From Candidatus Aminicenantota bacterium (GTDB lineage Bacteria > Acidobacteriota > Aminicenantia > Aminicenantales > Aminicenantaceae), in assembly GCA_016926925.1 (NCBI GenBank), contig JAFGNQ010000128.1:1-5474 (forward strand): 5,474 bases of DNA, read 5' to 3'. The stretch's first letter is position 1. Each line of letters starts with the position of its first letter. The translations under genes and the position numbers were made by a program. Below, one piece after another: positions 1 through 5,474 of this stretch. The notes beneath the pieces were generated by a model. It was not told the DNA's origin, made no database searches, and saw nothing but the letters and a program-made list of their open reading frames with translations.

Positions 1-2105
1 CCAATGAATGGACGGGCACCAACATCACCAGGATCGCCATTCCGGCCGACGCCATTCAGGAATTCCGGGTCATCACCAACCAGTTCGATCCCGAATACGG
101 AAATGCCAGCGGACTGGTCAGGAGTGCCATCACCCGGTCTGGAACCAACGAGTTCAAAGGCAGGATGGCCTTTTTCTACAGGGATGAGGCTTTTGACAGT
201 GTCAATTACTTCGTCAACCACGACCGGTATCAAGGCGAAGAGCTTCCCGAGGACGAGTGGGAGAAAGCGCCTTTCAGCCATTACAACTATGCCGGCTATC
301 TGGGAGGCCCCATCGTCAAGGACAAAGCCCACTTTTTCCTCGCCTATGACGGCTTCACGCGCAAAGAGTATGCCACGATCACATCTCCGCTTGTCAACCG
401 TGAAACCATAGATACTCCGACGAACACCCACCGCCTCATGCTCAAGATGAACTACCAGCTCAACGAAAAGAACCTGATCACTTTCCGCTACGGCCTGGAC
501 TACAACAAATATGGAAACATTGGCCCGGGAGGCCTTTATACAAAAGAAACGGCCATCGACGATATCTGGACCGTCCACGATCTTCAGGCCAACTGGACTC
601 TCTACCCGACAGACAACACCATGAACGAGTTCCGTTTCATCTATGCCTATACCAAAGATGAATGGACGAACGAAGCCAGTCCCGGCCAGCCCTTCATACA
701 GCGGCCTTCCGGGTATTTCGGAAAACTAGCGAACCAGCCTCAGGCAACCTTTGAAAAAAGGATCACCTTTGCCGACAATTTCAGCCTCTTCCTGGGCAAT
801 CACAGCATCAAGCTGGGATTGGAGCTCTCCTGGACGCCGCTCGACGGTTATGTCGACCAGTACAAAGACGGCTATTACATCTTCCAGACAGATGCACCCT
901 TCGATCCTGCTAATTTTGCCACCTATCCCATCATGTACATCTACAACGCCTCGGACACCACCTTCGACACCCCCTATTCTTCCCATGGATTGTTCATCCA
1001 GGATTCCTGGCGGGTCAGCAGCCGTCTGACATTCAACTTCGGGCTCAGGTACAGCCTCTACACCATTTCGGGTCTGGATATCGCCAAATGGGATATCCGG
1101 AACCTGAACCCCAGGTTCGGCTTCACCTACGATCCTATCGGAGACGGGAAAACCGTTATTCGGGGCGGCATCGGAAGCTACACCCAAAATCCCATGCTGA
1201 ACGCCGGGCTCATCGCCGGCCTCTTAGGATCATGGGATATCAGGACACTGATCTTCCCGGGTTATCCCGATCCTTTTGCGGGGAATCCCTTTCTGCCTCC
1301 TATACCGGGTGCCATCGGTCTGGATGATTACCGGCCTAAACCGAAAGCCGTAGCCCCTTACACCATTCAAGGGACCCTGGGTATCCAGAGGGAAGTCGTG
1401 ACCGATATCTCCATCGGAGCCGACCTGGTCTATGCCAAGGGCTACCGCATGATGAGGATGGAGAACATAAACGGAGTCATTCCCGGCACCAGTTATCTCC
1501 GCCCGGATATGTCTCTGGGCAACGTGTACGAGATCACGGACGGCGGAAAAACGGAATACAAGGGTCTTTACCTGAGTTTCAAAAAACGGTATTCCCACGG
1601 CTGGTTCTTGGAACTTGCCTATACCCTGTCTGATTCCAAGTCCGATGTGGAGACCGAACAGCAAATGCCCTACGATTATGAAGACGACATTTGGGACAGG
1701 ATGTGGGGCCCGACGCACAACGACGCCCGGCACAGAATATCAGCCGTCGGCGTCGTCGACCTACCTCTGGGATTTCAATTGGGCGGGACGCTTTACTACC
1801 AGTCCAAAACACCCTTTACTGCTTTCTACACCGCAGATGTCAATTTGGACAGCCTGGCCACCGACATGGTGGACGATCACCGCAATGCCCGCAGGGGATT
1901 CGATTACTTCACCCTGAATCTCAGAGCATCGAAATTCTTCAACCTCAGCTCGTTCCGGCTGCAGGTCTTCGCTGAAATCTACAATGCCACCAACAAAATG
2001 AACTTCGGGGGTATCTACACCGATATCGAGCATCCTCAATTCGGAGAACCCTCTGCAGCAAATGACCCCAGACTTTTTCAACTCGGAGCACGTATCGACT
2101 TTTAA
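1..2105 (+). CDS. TonB-dependent receptor, Oar-like, C-terminal part (5' end outside window)
   Basis: Outer-membrane beta-barrel transporter that would import or bind a substrate using TonB energy; the substrate cannot be told from sequence. The frame is open from base 3 to the TAA at 2103-2105, giving 700 visible residues, so the Met codon at 165 is internal and the true start lies upstream. Counting from base 3, residues 13-53 carry the typical end of the plug domain: IPADAIQEF, then EYGNASG and TRSGTNEFKG. The entry to the barrel follows, with GGPIVKDK at about 101-108. Later segments are aromatic-rich alternating barrel strands, including QDSWRVSSRLTFNFGLRYS (near base 1000-1060) and NPRFGFTYDP. 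The protein ends in ARIDF, with the terminal Phe expected for barrel insertion. Family members usually begin with a signal peptide and a carboxypeptidase-regulatory-like domain, which would be off the left edge. No SusD-like gene follows. A terminator directly after the stop closes the unit. The family call is firm; the ligand is unknown. Confidence 0.95.
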   Translation, partial: NEWTGTNITRIAIPADAIQEFRVITNQFDPEYGNASGLVRSAITRSGTNEFKGRMAFFYRDEAFDSVNYFVNHDRYQGEELPEDEWEKAPFSHYNYAGYLGGPIVKDKAHFFLAYDGFTRKEYATITSPLVNRETIDTPTNTHRLMLKMNYQLNEKNLITFRYGLDYNKYGNIGPGGLYTKETAIDDIWTVHDLQANWTLYPTDNTMNEFRFIYAYTKDEWTNEASPGQPFIQRPSGYFGKLANQPQATFEKRITFADNFSLFLGNHSIKLGLELSWTPLDGYVDQYKDGYYIFQTDAPFDPANFATYPIMYIYNASDTTFDTPYSSHGLFIQDSWRVSSRLTFNFGLRYSLYTISGLDIAKWDIRNLNPRFGFTYDPIGDGKTVIRGGIGSYTQNPMLNAGLIAGLLGSWDIRTLIFPGYPDPFAGNPFLPPIPGAIGLDDYRPKPKAVAPYTIQGTLGIQREVVTDISIGADLVYAKGYRMMRMENINGVIPGTSYLRPDMSLGNVYEITDGGKTEYKGLYLSFKKRYSHGWFLELAYTLSDSKSDVETEQQMPYDYEDDIWDRMWGPTHNDARHRISAVGVVDLPLGFQLGGTLYYQSKTPFTAFYTADVNLDSLATDMVDDHRNARRGFDYFTLNLRASKFFNLSSFRLQVFAEIYNATNKMNFGGIYTDIEHPQFGEPSAANDPRLFQLGARIDF

Positions 2106-2126
2106 TAAACGGTACACGTGAATCAG

Positions 2127-2162
2127 AAAAGGGGAATTCCTTTCAAGGGAATTCCCCTTTTT
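2127..2162 (+). terminator. Rho-independent terminator after the receptor gene
   Basis: A perfect inverted repeat begins 21 bases after the receptor stop. Bases 2131-2140 (GGGGAATTCC) pair with 2148-2157 (GGAATTCCCC). The stem is extended by AAAA at 2127-2130 pairing with TTTT at 2158-2161, giving 14 pairs around a 7-base loop at 2141-2147. The T run at 2158-2162 follows the GC-rich core. The A run on the 5' side would also let it work on the opposite strand, but no minus-strand gene ends here. Confidence 0.9.
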
Positions 2163-2175
2163 GCTGTTTAGAAGA

Positions 2176-2204
2176 TTTACTTCGTATTTCTTCCAAGCTA
2201 TAAT
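2176..2204 (+). promoter_or_regulatory. Sigma-70-type promoter of the GWxTD-TPR unit
   Basis: A perfect -10 hexamer TATAAT lies at 2199-2204. TTTACT at 2176-2181 matches the -35 consensus TTGACA at four of six positions, and the spacer is exactly 17 bases (2182-2198). The element sits between the terminator and the next + strand gene, as expected for a new transcription unit. The predicted transcription start, about 7 bases after the -10, is near 2210-2212, directly at the ATG at 2213. The transcript would be leaderless, or have a leader of about 13 bases if the ATG at 2225 is used. The match is by eye, and it assumes the host uses a standard housekeeping sigma factor. Confidence 0.65.
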
Positions 2205-2212
2205 GAGTCCGT

Positions 2213-3700
2213 ATGACGAATATAATGAATAAATCCGTGCATTTCCTGTGTTTTTTCTTTTTTCTTTCTGTCTTCTTCCAGTCAGGACTAAGCCGGGAGA
2301 CATCCCAAACGGAAAAGAAACCCATCGAGCCTCTCAGCGAATCTGCCAAACAGTGGCTGGATGAAGTCGTCCCCTATATCATCACCAACGTGGAAAAGGA
2401 GATTTTCAAGAATCTCCCCAACGAGGAGGAGAGGGGAAAATTTATAGAGAATTTTTGGAAGAAAAGAGATCCTGAGCCGAGAACGCCCGAGAATGAATTC
2501 AAACTGGATTATTACAGGCGGATAGCCCTGGCTAATAAATTCTTCAGCTCCGGCGGCATACAGGGCTGGCGTACGGACCGCGGCCGGATTTATATTATTC
2601 TGGGACCTCCGAATGAAATACAGCGCGATATGACCCCTTCAGGCTCGTATGCAACCGCATTTCACGGCCCGAAAGAAGTTTGGAATTACTGGGGCCTTCC
2701 CAACCCGAAGCTTCCTTACAATGTGGAATTCGTTTTTGTGGATAAGCTGGGAACCGAAAATTACGTTCTGGAACAGAGCTTGAAGCTCACCCAGGGAGGA
2801 AGCACGCCTTTTAGCCTCGACTCATCTCACTACTATTTCGACTACCTGGAGATCCTGACAGAAGCCACGAGAAATCCTTTTGAAGGGTTGGACAAACTCA
2901 AGGGAGTGATCACCACACAAGTGACCTATGACCGCATTCCCATCGAATATACGCTCTACCGCCTGAAAGGCCACGAAAATAAATCCTACGTTCCGGTTAT
3001 CGTGCGCATTCCATCCGCAGCCTTGACCCCAAAAGTTATCGAAGGCCAGAACTTCCAATCCATGACTCTGATGATCGTGGTCAGCAATCATCTGGGACAG
3101 ATCATCTCGGAGAGGAGCAAAGACTTCAACTTCAAAGCCCCGGCAACGGATTCGGACCCGTCCGGACAGAAAACACATCAAGCACAGATATCTCTGGCAC
3201 TCGAACCGGATGCCCAAAAAATCCATCTTTTGGTCCTGGACAATTTCAGCGGAAAGATCGGGACACGGCACGAGGAGATTTCCGTTCCCGAATTCGGCGA
3301 GGAATTCTTGAGCATAAGCGACATCATCCTCTCTTCGAAAAGAGAGAACATTCAGGATAATACCATAGCGGGAGATCAGGAATTGGCATCCCAGATCACC
3401 TCCACATTCAAAGCCGGCGAAGAAATGGACGTCCTGGTCGAAATCTACGGTTTAGCCCTGGACGCAACAAGCGGACACCACAGCTTTGCCGCAGAATACC
3501 TCTTCCTTGACGAAGGAAAGATTTTGGCGCGAATTCCCTATGTGGAGGAAGCCCCTTCAGCCGAAAAGGATGTGCGTATCCAGTCAACCTTAAAGCTCAA
3601 AAACTTCAAACCCGGCGATTATAAACTGAGGTTCAGAGTCATTGACAAAGTAACAGGCAGCGAGGTTCAGAAGGAAATCCCATATCGTGTCTTTCATTGA
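2213..3700 (+). CDS. Secreted GWxTD-domain protein
   Basis: Exported protein of unknown biochemical role. Residues 10-24 form a Phe-rich hydrophobic signal-peptide core after a short start with one Lys; there is no lipobox. The region from about 45 to 190 matches the GWxTD domain: helical residues 45-115 with FWKKRDP at 81-87, the signature GWRTD at 118-122, then RGRIYIILGPPNEI at 123-136 and a WNYWGLP segment at 157-163. Residues 230-495 look all-beta, probably two sandwich domains, ending in a strand-rich stretch with FKPGDYKLRFRVID at 465-478. I recognise no catalytic motif. Two starts are possible: ATG 2213, and ATG 2225, which gives 491 residues beginning MNKSV. Neither has a Shine-Dalgarno sequence, and the promoter places the mRNA start next to 2213. 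A pyrimidine-rich tract at 2251-2279 encodes the signal core. The TPR gene starts 20 bases after the TGA, suggesting an operon. The GWxTD assignment is strong; no function is established. Confidence 0.9.
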   Translation: MTNIMNKSVHFLCFFFFLSVFFQSGLSRETSQTEKKPIEPLSESAKQWLDEVVPYIITNVEKEIFKNLPNEEERGKFIENFWKKRDPEPRTPENEFKLDYYRRIALANKFFSSGGIQGWRTDRGRIYIILGPPNEIQRDMTPSGSYATAFHGPKEVWNYWGLPNPKLPYNVEFVFVDKLGTENYVLEQSLKLTQGGSTPFSLDSSHYYFDYLEILTEATRNPFEGLDKLKGVITTQVTYDRIPIEYTLYRLKGHENKSYVPVIVRIPSAALTPKVIEGQNFQSMTLMIVVSNHLGQIISERSKDFNFKAPATDSDPSGQKTHQAQISLALEPDAQKIHLLVLDNFSGKIGTRHEEISVPEFGEEFLSISDIILSSKRENIQDNTIAGDQELASQITSTFKAGEEMDVLVEIYGLALDATSGHHSFAAEYLFLDEGKILARIPYVEEAPSAEKDVRIQSTLKLKNFKPGDYKLRFRVIDKVTGSEVQKEIPYRVFH

Positions 3701-3711
3701 TTCATAAAAGC

Positions 3712-3715
3712 GAGG
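3712..3715 (+). promoter_or_regulatory. Shine-Dalgarno site that sets the TPR gene start
   Basis: GAGG lies 5 bases before the ATG at 3721. It decides the start. An in-frame TTG at 3697, which overlaps the TGA of the GWxTD gene, would add eight polar residues (MIHKSEVK) before the signal peptide and has no purine-rich site upstream of it. Confidence 0.75.
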
Positions 3716-3720
3716 TTAAA

Positions 3721-4650
3721 ATGATCATAAAAAACCAACTTCCAAAATTTTTCGGTGTCTTCCTGTTCATGGCCATTTTCATACTCATTCCCTTGACGAG
3801 TTTCGGCCAGGATACGGTTGTCAAAGGAGTCATCACGGATGTCGATGGAAATCCTATCCCGGACGTAAAAATAAGCTTTTATAACCCGGACAGAGGACTC
3901 AAGTTTCATGTCCAAAGCGATGATGAAGGGAAATTCATAAAGGCCGGGATCATTCCGACCGTCTACAGAGTGACCATCGAAAAAGACGGATACTTCAGCG
4001 TCGAATCTCAAGCGAGAATTCGATTCGGCTTTACCGAAGAGATGGAGGTTAAGCTTCGAAAAGTCCCGCCAAAACTCGAAGACGACAAGAATCTCAATAA
4101 AGGGATCGACTTGTTCAGCCAAGGAAAGTATGATGAAGCCATAGAAACTTTTAAAAAAGTCATTGAAAAATTTCCGGATAGCATCGAAGGTTATTACAAC
4201 CTGGGTTTGAGTTATCTCCGTAAGGGCGATATCGATCAAGCGATTGCCTCTTTCGAGACAGCAGCAGAGCTGAATCCCAAGGCCCTGCCGATATTTTTGG
4301 CATTGGGAGAATCCTATTTCGGCAAAGGTGAAAATGAAAAGGCCGAAGAGAACTATCTGAAAGCCATCGAAATCGATCCCGAAAACCCTAATCCGCGTTA
4401 CAACCTGGGAATGGTGTACTACAAATCGAATAAAACCGAAGAAGCGCTCCTCTCTTTTGATAAATGTATCGAACTCGCTCCGGAAAACTCTACCGCCCAC
4501 TACCAAGCTGGCTTGGCTTCCATCAAACATGGTGATTTCGAGAGAGCGATCGAGTATTTCGAGACATTCCTCAAACTGGAACCAAACGCCCCAGAAGCCG
4601 GCCAAGTCAAAGCCATCATCGAGGAGCTGAAGAAGAACATACAGGACTAG
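3721..4650 (+). CDS. Exported TPR protein with carboxypeptidase-regulatory-like domain
   Basis: Probable periplasmic or envelope scaffold protein of 309 residues; TPR units bind peptides or protein partners and no enzyme motif is seen. Residues 1-30 form a signal peptide: Lys at 4 and 9, a hydrophobic core at 10-26, and likely cleavage near SFGQ-D (27-31). Residues 32-112 form a carboxypeptidase-regulatory-like beta sandwich, recognisable from GVITDVDGNPIPDVKISFY (36-54), the DDEGKF turn (67-72) and YRVTIEKDGY (82-91). Five TPR units of exactly 34 residues follow, each ending in Pro: 119-152, 153-186, 187-220, 221-254 and 255-288. A short Lys/Glu-rich helix closes the protein. The start is the ATG at 3721, supported by GAGG at 3712-3715. 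The gene begins 20 bases after the GWxTD stop, with no promoter or terminator visible between them, so the two are probably co-expressed. Third codon positions look more A/T-rich than in the receptor gene. Domain calls are firm; the partner is unknown. Confidence 0.92.
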   Translation: MIIKNQLPKFFGVFLFMAIFILIPLTSFGQDTVVKGVITDVDGNPIPDVKISFYNPDRGLKFHVQSDDEGKFIKAGIIPTVYRVTIEKDGYFSVESQARIRFGFTEEMEVKLRKVPPKLEDDKNLNKGIDLFSQGKYDEAIETFKKVIEKFPDSIEGYYNLGLSYLRKGDIDQAIASFETAAELNPKALPIFLALGESYFGKGENEKAEENYLKAIEIDPENPNPRYNLGMVYYKSNKTEEALLSFDKCIELAPENSTAHYQAGLASIKHGDFERAIEYFETFLKLEPNAPEAGQVKAIIEELKKNIQD

Positions 4651-4689
4651 AGGCAGGACCGGTCCGGTGCATTCGATCCGTCGAAAAAG
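4651..4689. other. Convergent intergenic gap without clear terminator
   Basis: These 39 bases separate the TAG of the TPR gene from the TAG of the minus-strand deacylase gene. They contain a perfect 10-base palindrome, GGACCGGTCC (4656-4665), and a 5-pair hairpin TTCGA/TCGAA (4672-4676 with 4681-4685, 4-base loop). Neither is followed by a T run in the direction of transcription of either gene, so I do not call an intrinsic terminator. Both transcripts may end by another mechanism or run into each other. Confidence 0.5.
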
Positions 4690-5474
4690 CTATTTGTTCT
4701 CAGAAAGAAGCAGCACACGGCCGTTGAGGGTCTTGTTGGGTTTTCCCCCTTCAATAGCGAGTTTTCCGTTTACGAGCACATAATCGATCCCGCTGCTGTA
4801 CGCATGGTTGTTGATGTAGTCGGCGTTGTCTCTGACGGTCTCCGGATCGAAGACGACCAGATCCGCTTTATACCCGAACAAAAGCAATCCCCTGTCTTTC
4901 ATTTGGAGGAGGTGGGCAGGCAGTGAAGTCATCTTTCTCACGGCCGCTTCCAGCGAGATCGTTTTTTCCTCCCGCACATATTTCCGCAGCACACGAGTAA
5001 AACTCCCATAATTTCTGGGATGAACCGGTCCTGAAGCGTAGGGAATTGCACTGCCGTCACTGGAAACCATCAACCAATCCTGCTGCATGGCCTGTTTCAT
5101 GTCACCTTCGGACATAGTGCAAAGCGAAATGATGATCCCAAGCTTTTCCTCGATGAAAAGGTCGGCGGCGATATCGAAGGCATCTCTTCCCTGCTCTTTC
5201 GCCAAGTCAGACATGATCCTGCCGATGAGTTTTCTATTTTTTTGAGCGCTCACGATCGTGAAATTATGCCAGCCCCAGGTCTTGACCCAGTTGACCTCCT
5301 CCGGATCTCCCTCGACCGTGATCTTTCTGATGGCCTCCCTTTTTTCCTTATCGGCCAGGGCTTCGGCCAGGCCGTCAATGGCCTTCTGCATCAGATTCAT
5401 CCGCTCTGCTGCCGGAGTGCTCTCATCCATAAGTTTTCTCTTGATATTTTTGAAATCATCCCAATCCTTTGGGA
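4690..5474 (-). CDS. N-acyl-D-amino-acid deacylase (D-aminoacylase family), C-terminal part
   Basis: Amidohydrolase-superfamily metalloenzyme, predicted to hydrolyse N-acyl-D-amino acids to a D-amino acid and a carboxylate. The frame stays open from the right edge (first full codon at 5472-5470) to the TAG at 4692-4690, so the ATG at 5430 is internal and 260 residues are visible. Numbering from that ATG, the best landmark is MVSSDGSAIP at 121-130, whose Asp125 matches the metal-binding Asp near the end of the amidohydrolase barrel. It is followed by HPRNYGSFTRVLRKYV at 137-152 and by EAAVRKMTSLPAHLLQMKDRG at 161-181. GYKADLVVFDPETV at 186-199 and IDYVLVNGK at 215-223 belong to the small C-terminal beta domain, where the chain re-joins the N-terminal beta strands. 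The N-terminal metal-binding His residues lie outside the window. No signal can be judged. The gene runs against the TPR gene and has no obvious link to it. D-hydantoinase-like or other amidohydrolases are less likely, given the SSDGS and HPRxYGSF context. Confidence 0.88.
   Translation of the reverse strand, partial: PKDWDDFKNIKRKLMDESTPAAERMNLMQKAIDGLAEALADKEKREAIRKITVEGDPEEVNWVKTWGWHNFTIVSAQKNRKLIGRIMSDLAKEQGRDAFDIAADLFIEEKLGIIISLCTMSEGDMKQAMQQDWLMVSSDGSAIPYASGPVHPRNYGSFTRVLRKYVREEKTISLEAAVRKMTSLPAHLLQMKDRGLLLFGYKADLVVFDPETVRDNADYINNHAYSSGIDYVLVNGKLAIEGGKPNKTLNGRVLLLSENK

Noticed and set aside
726..1733. Minus-strand open frames of 153 and 167 codons opposite the receptor gene, and several short + strand frames within it
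   Set aside because: They overlap a clearly coding receptor frame, show no family motifs, and have no start-site support.
2203..2232. A nine-codon frame starting at the ATG inside the promoter (MSPYDEYNE), as a possible leader peptide
   Set aside because: Its ATG overlaps the -10 hexamer, so it would lie upstream of the predicted mRNA start, and it has no ribosome site.
2251..2279. T-rich/pyrimidine tract (T6-C-T6 and onward) early in the GWxTD gene, as a possible phase-variation tract
   Set aside because: No single-base run exceeds six, and the tract simply encodes the Phe/Leu-rich signal-peptide core in frame.
3659..3717. Direct repeat AGCGAGGTT at 3659-3667 and 3709-3717
   Set aside because: It is only nine bases with two copies. 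One copy is coding and the other contains the Shine-Dalgarno site, so it is probably chance.
3697..3720. TTG at 3697 as the start of the TPR gene, overlapping the GWxTD stop as TTGA
   Set aside because: It has no Shine-Dalgarno sequence and would put eight polar residues ahead of the signal peptide. The ATG at 3721 has GAGG at ideal spacing.
3694..4605. A 303-codon open frame on the minus strand, antisense to the TPR gene
   Set aside because: It lies almost entirely inside the well-supported TPR gene, has no recognisable domain, and its Phe/Val-rich translation is what the complement of Glu/Lys/Asp-rich TPR codons gives. No ribosome site or promoter supports it.
4656..4685. Palindrome GGACCGGTCC and the TTCGA/TCGAA hairpin between the convergent genes, as a bidirectional terminator
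   Set aside because: The stems are short, and on neither strand does a T run follow the stem in the direction of transcription.

Overview
The window reads as chromosomal DNA of a Gram-negative (diderm) bacterium. The left-hand gene encodes the C-terminal 700 residues of an Oar-type TonB-dependent outer-membrane receptor, and the two genes after it encode exported proteins. The pairing of an Oar-like receptor, a GWxTD-domain protein and a periplasmic TPR protein with a carboxypeptidase-regulatory-like N-terminus resembles Acidobacteriota, in particular Aminicenantota-like genomes. GWxTD proteins also occur in Bacteroidota and relatives. This placement is inferred from family content only; no rRNA or other marker gene is present.

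Layout from left to right: (1) bases 1-2105, + strand, 3' part of a TonB-dependent receptor gene that enters from the left edge. (2) Bases 2106-2212, intergenic, with a strong intrinsic terminator followed by a near-consensus sigma-70-type promoter. (3) Bases 2213-3700, + strand, a secreted 495-residue GWxTD-domain protein. (4) Bases 3721-4650, + strand, a secreted 309-residue protein with one carboxypeptidase-regulatory-like beta domain and five exact 34-residue TPR units. It starts 20 bases after the preceding stop and has a good Shine-Dalgarno sequence, so it is probably co-transcribed with the GWxTD gene. (5) Bases 4651-4689, a 39-base convergent gap. (6) Bases 4690-5474, - strand, the C-terminal part of an amidohydrolase-superfamily N-acyl-D-amino-acid deacylase, whose reading frame runs out of the right edge.

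The receptor has its own terminator and the GWxTD gene has its own promoter, so the receptor and the GWxTD-TPR pair look like adjacent but separate transcription units. The GWxTD-TPR pair is a plausible two-gene unit for an envelope or periplasmic task of unknown nature. The deacylase is convergent and probably independent; it would release D-amino acids from N-acylated forms. I see no mobile element, CRISPR array, tRNA or rRNA. The features most worth a second look are the apparently leaderless or very-short-leader promoter of the GWxTD gene and the unassigned C-terminal half of that protein. I do not see convincing evidence for a dramatic new system.
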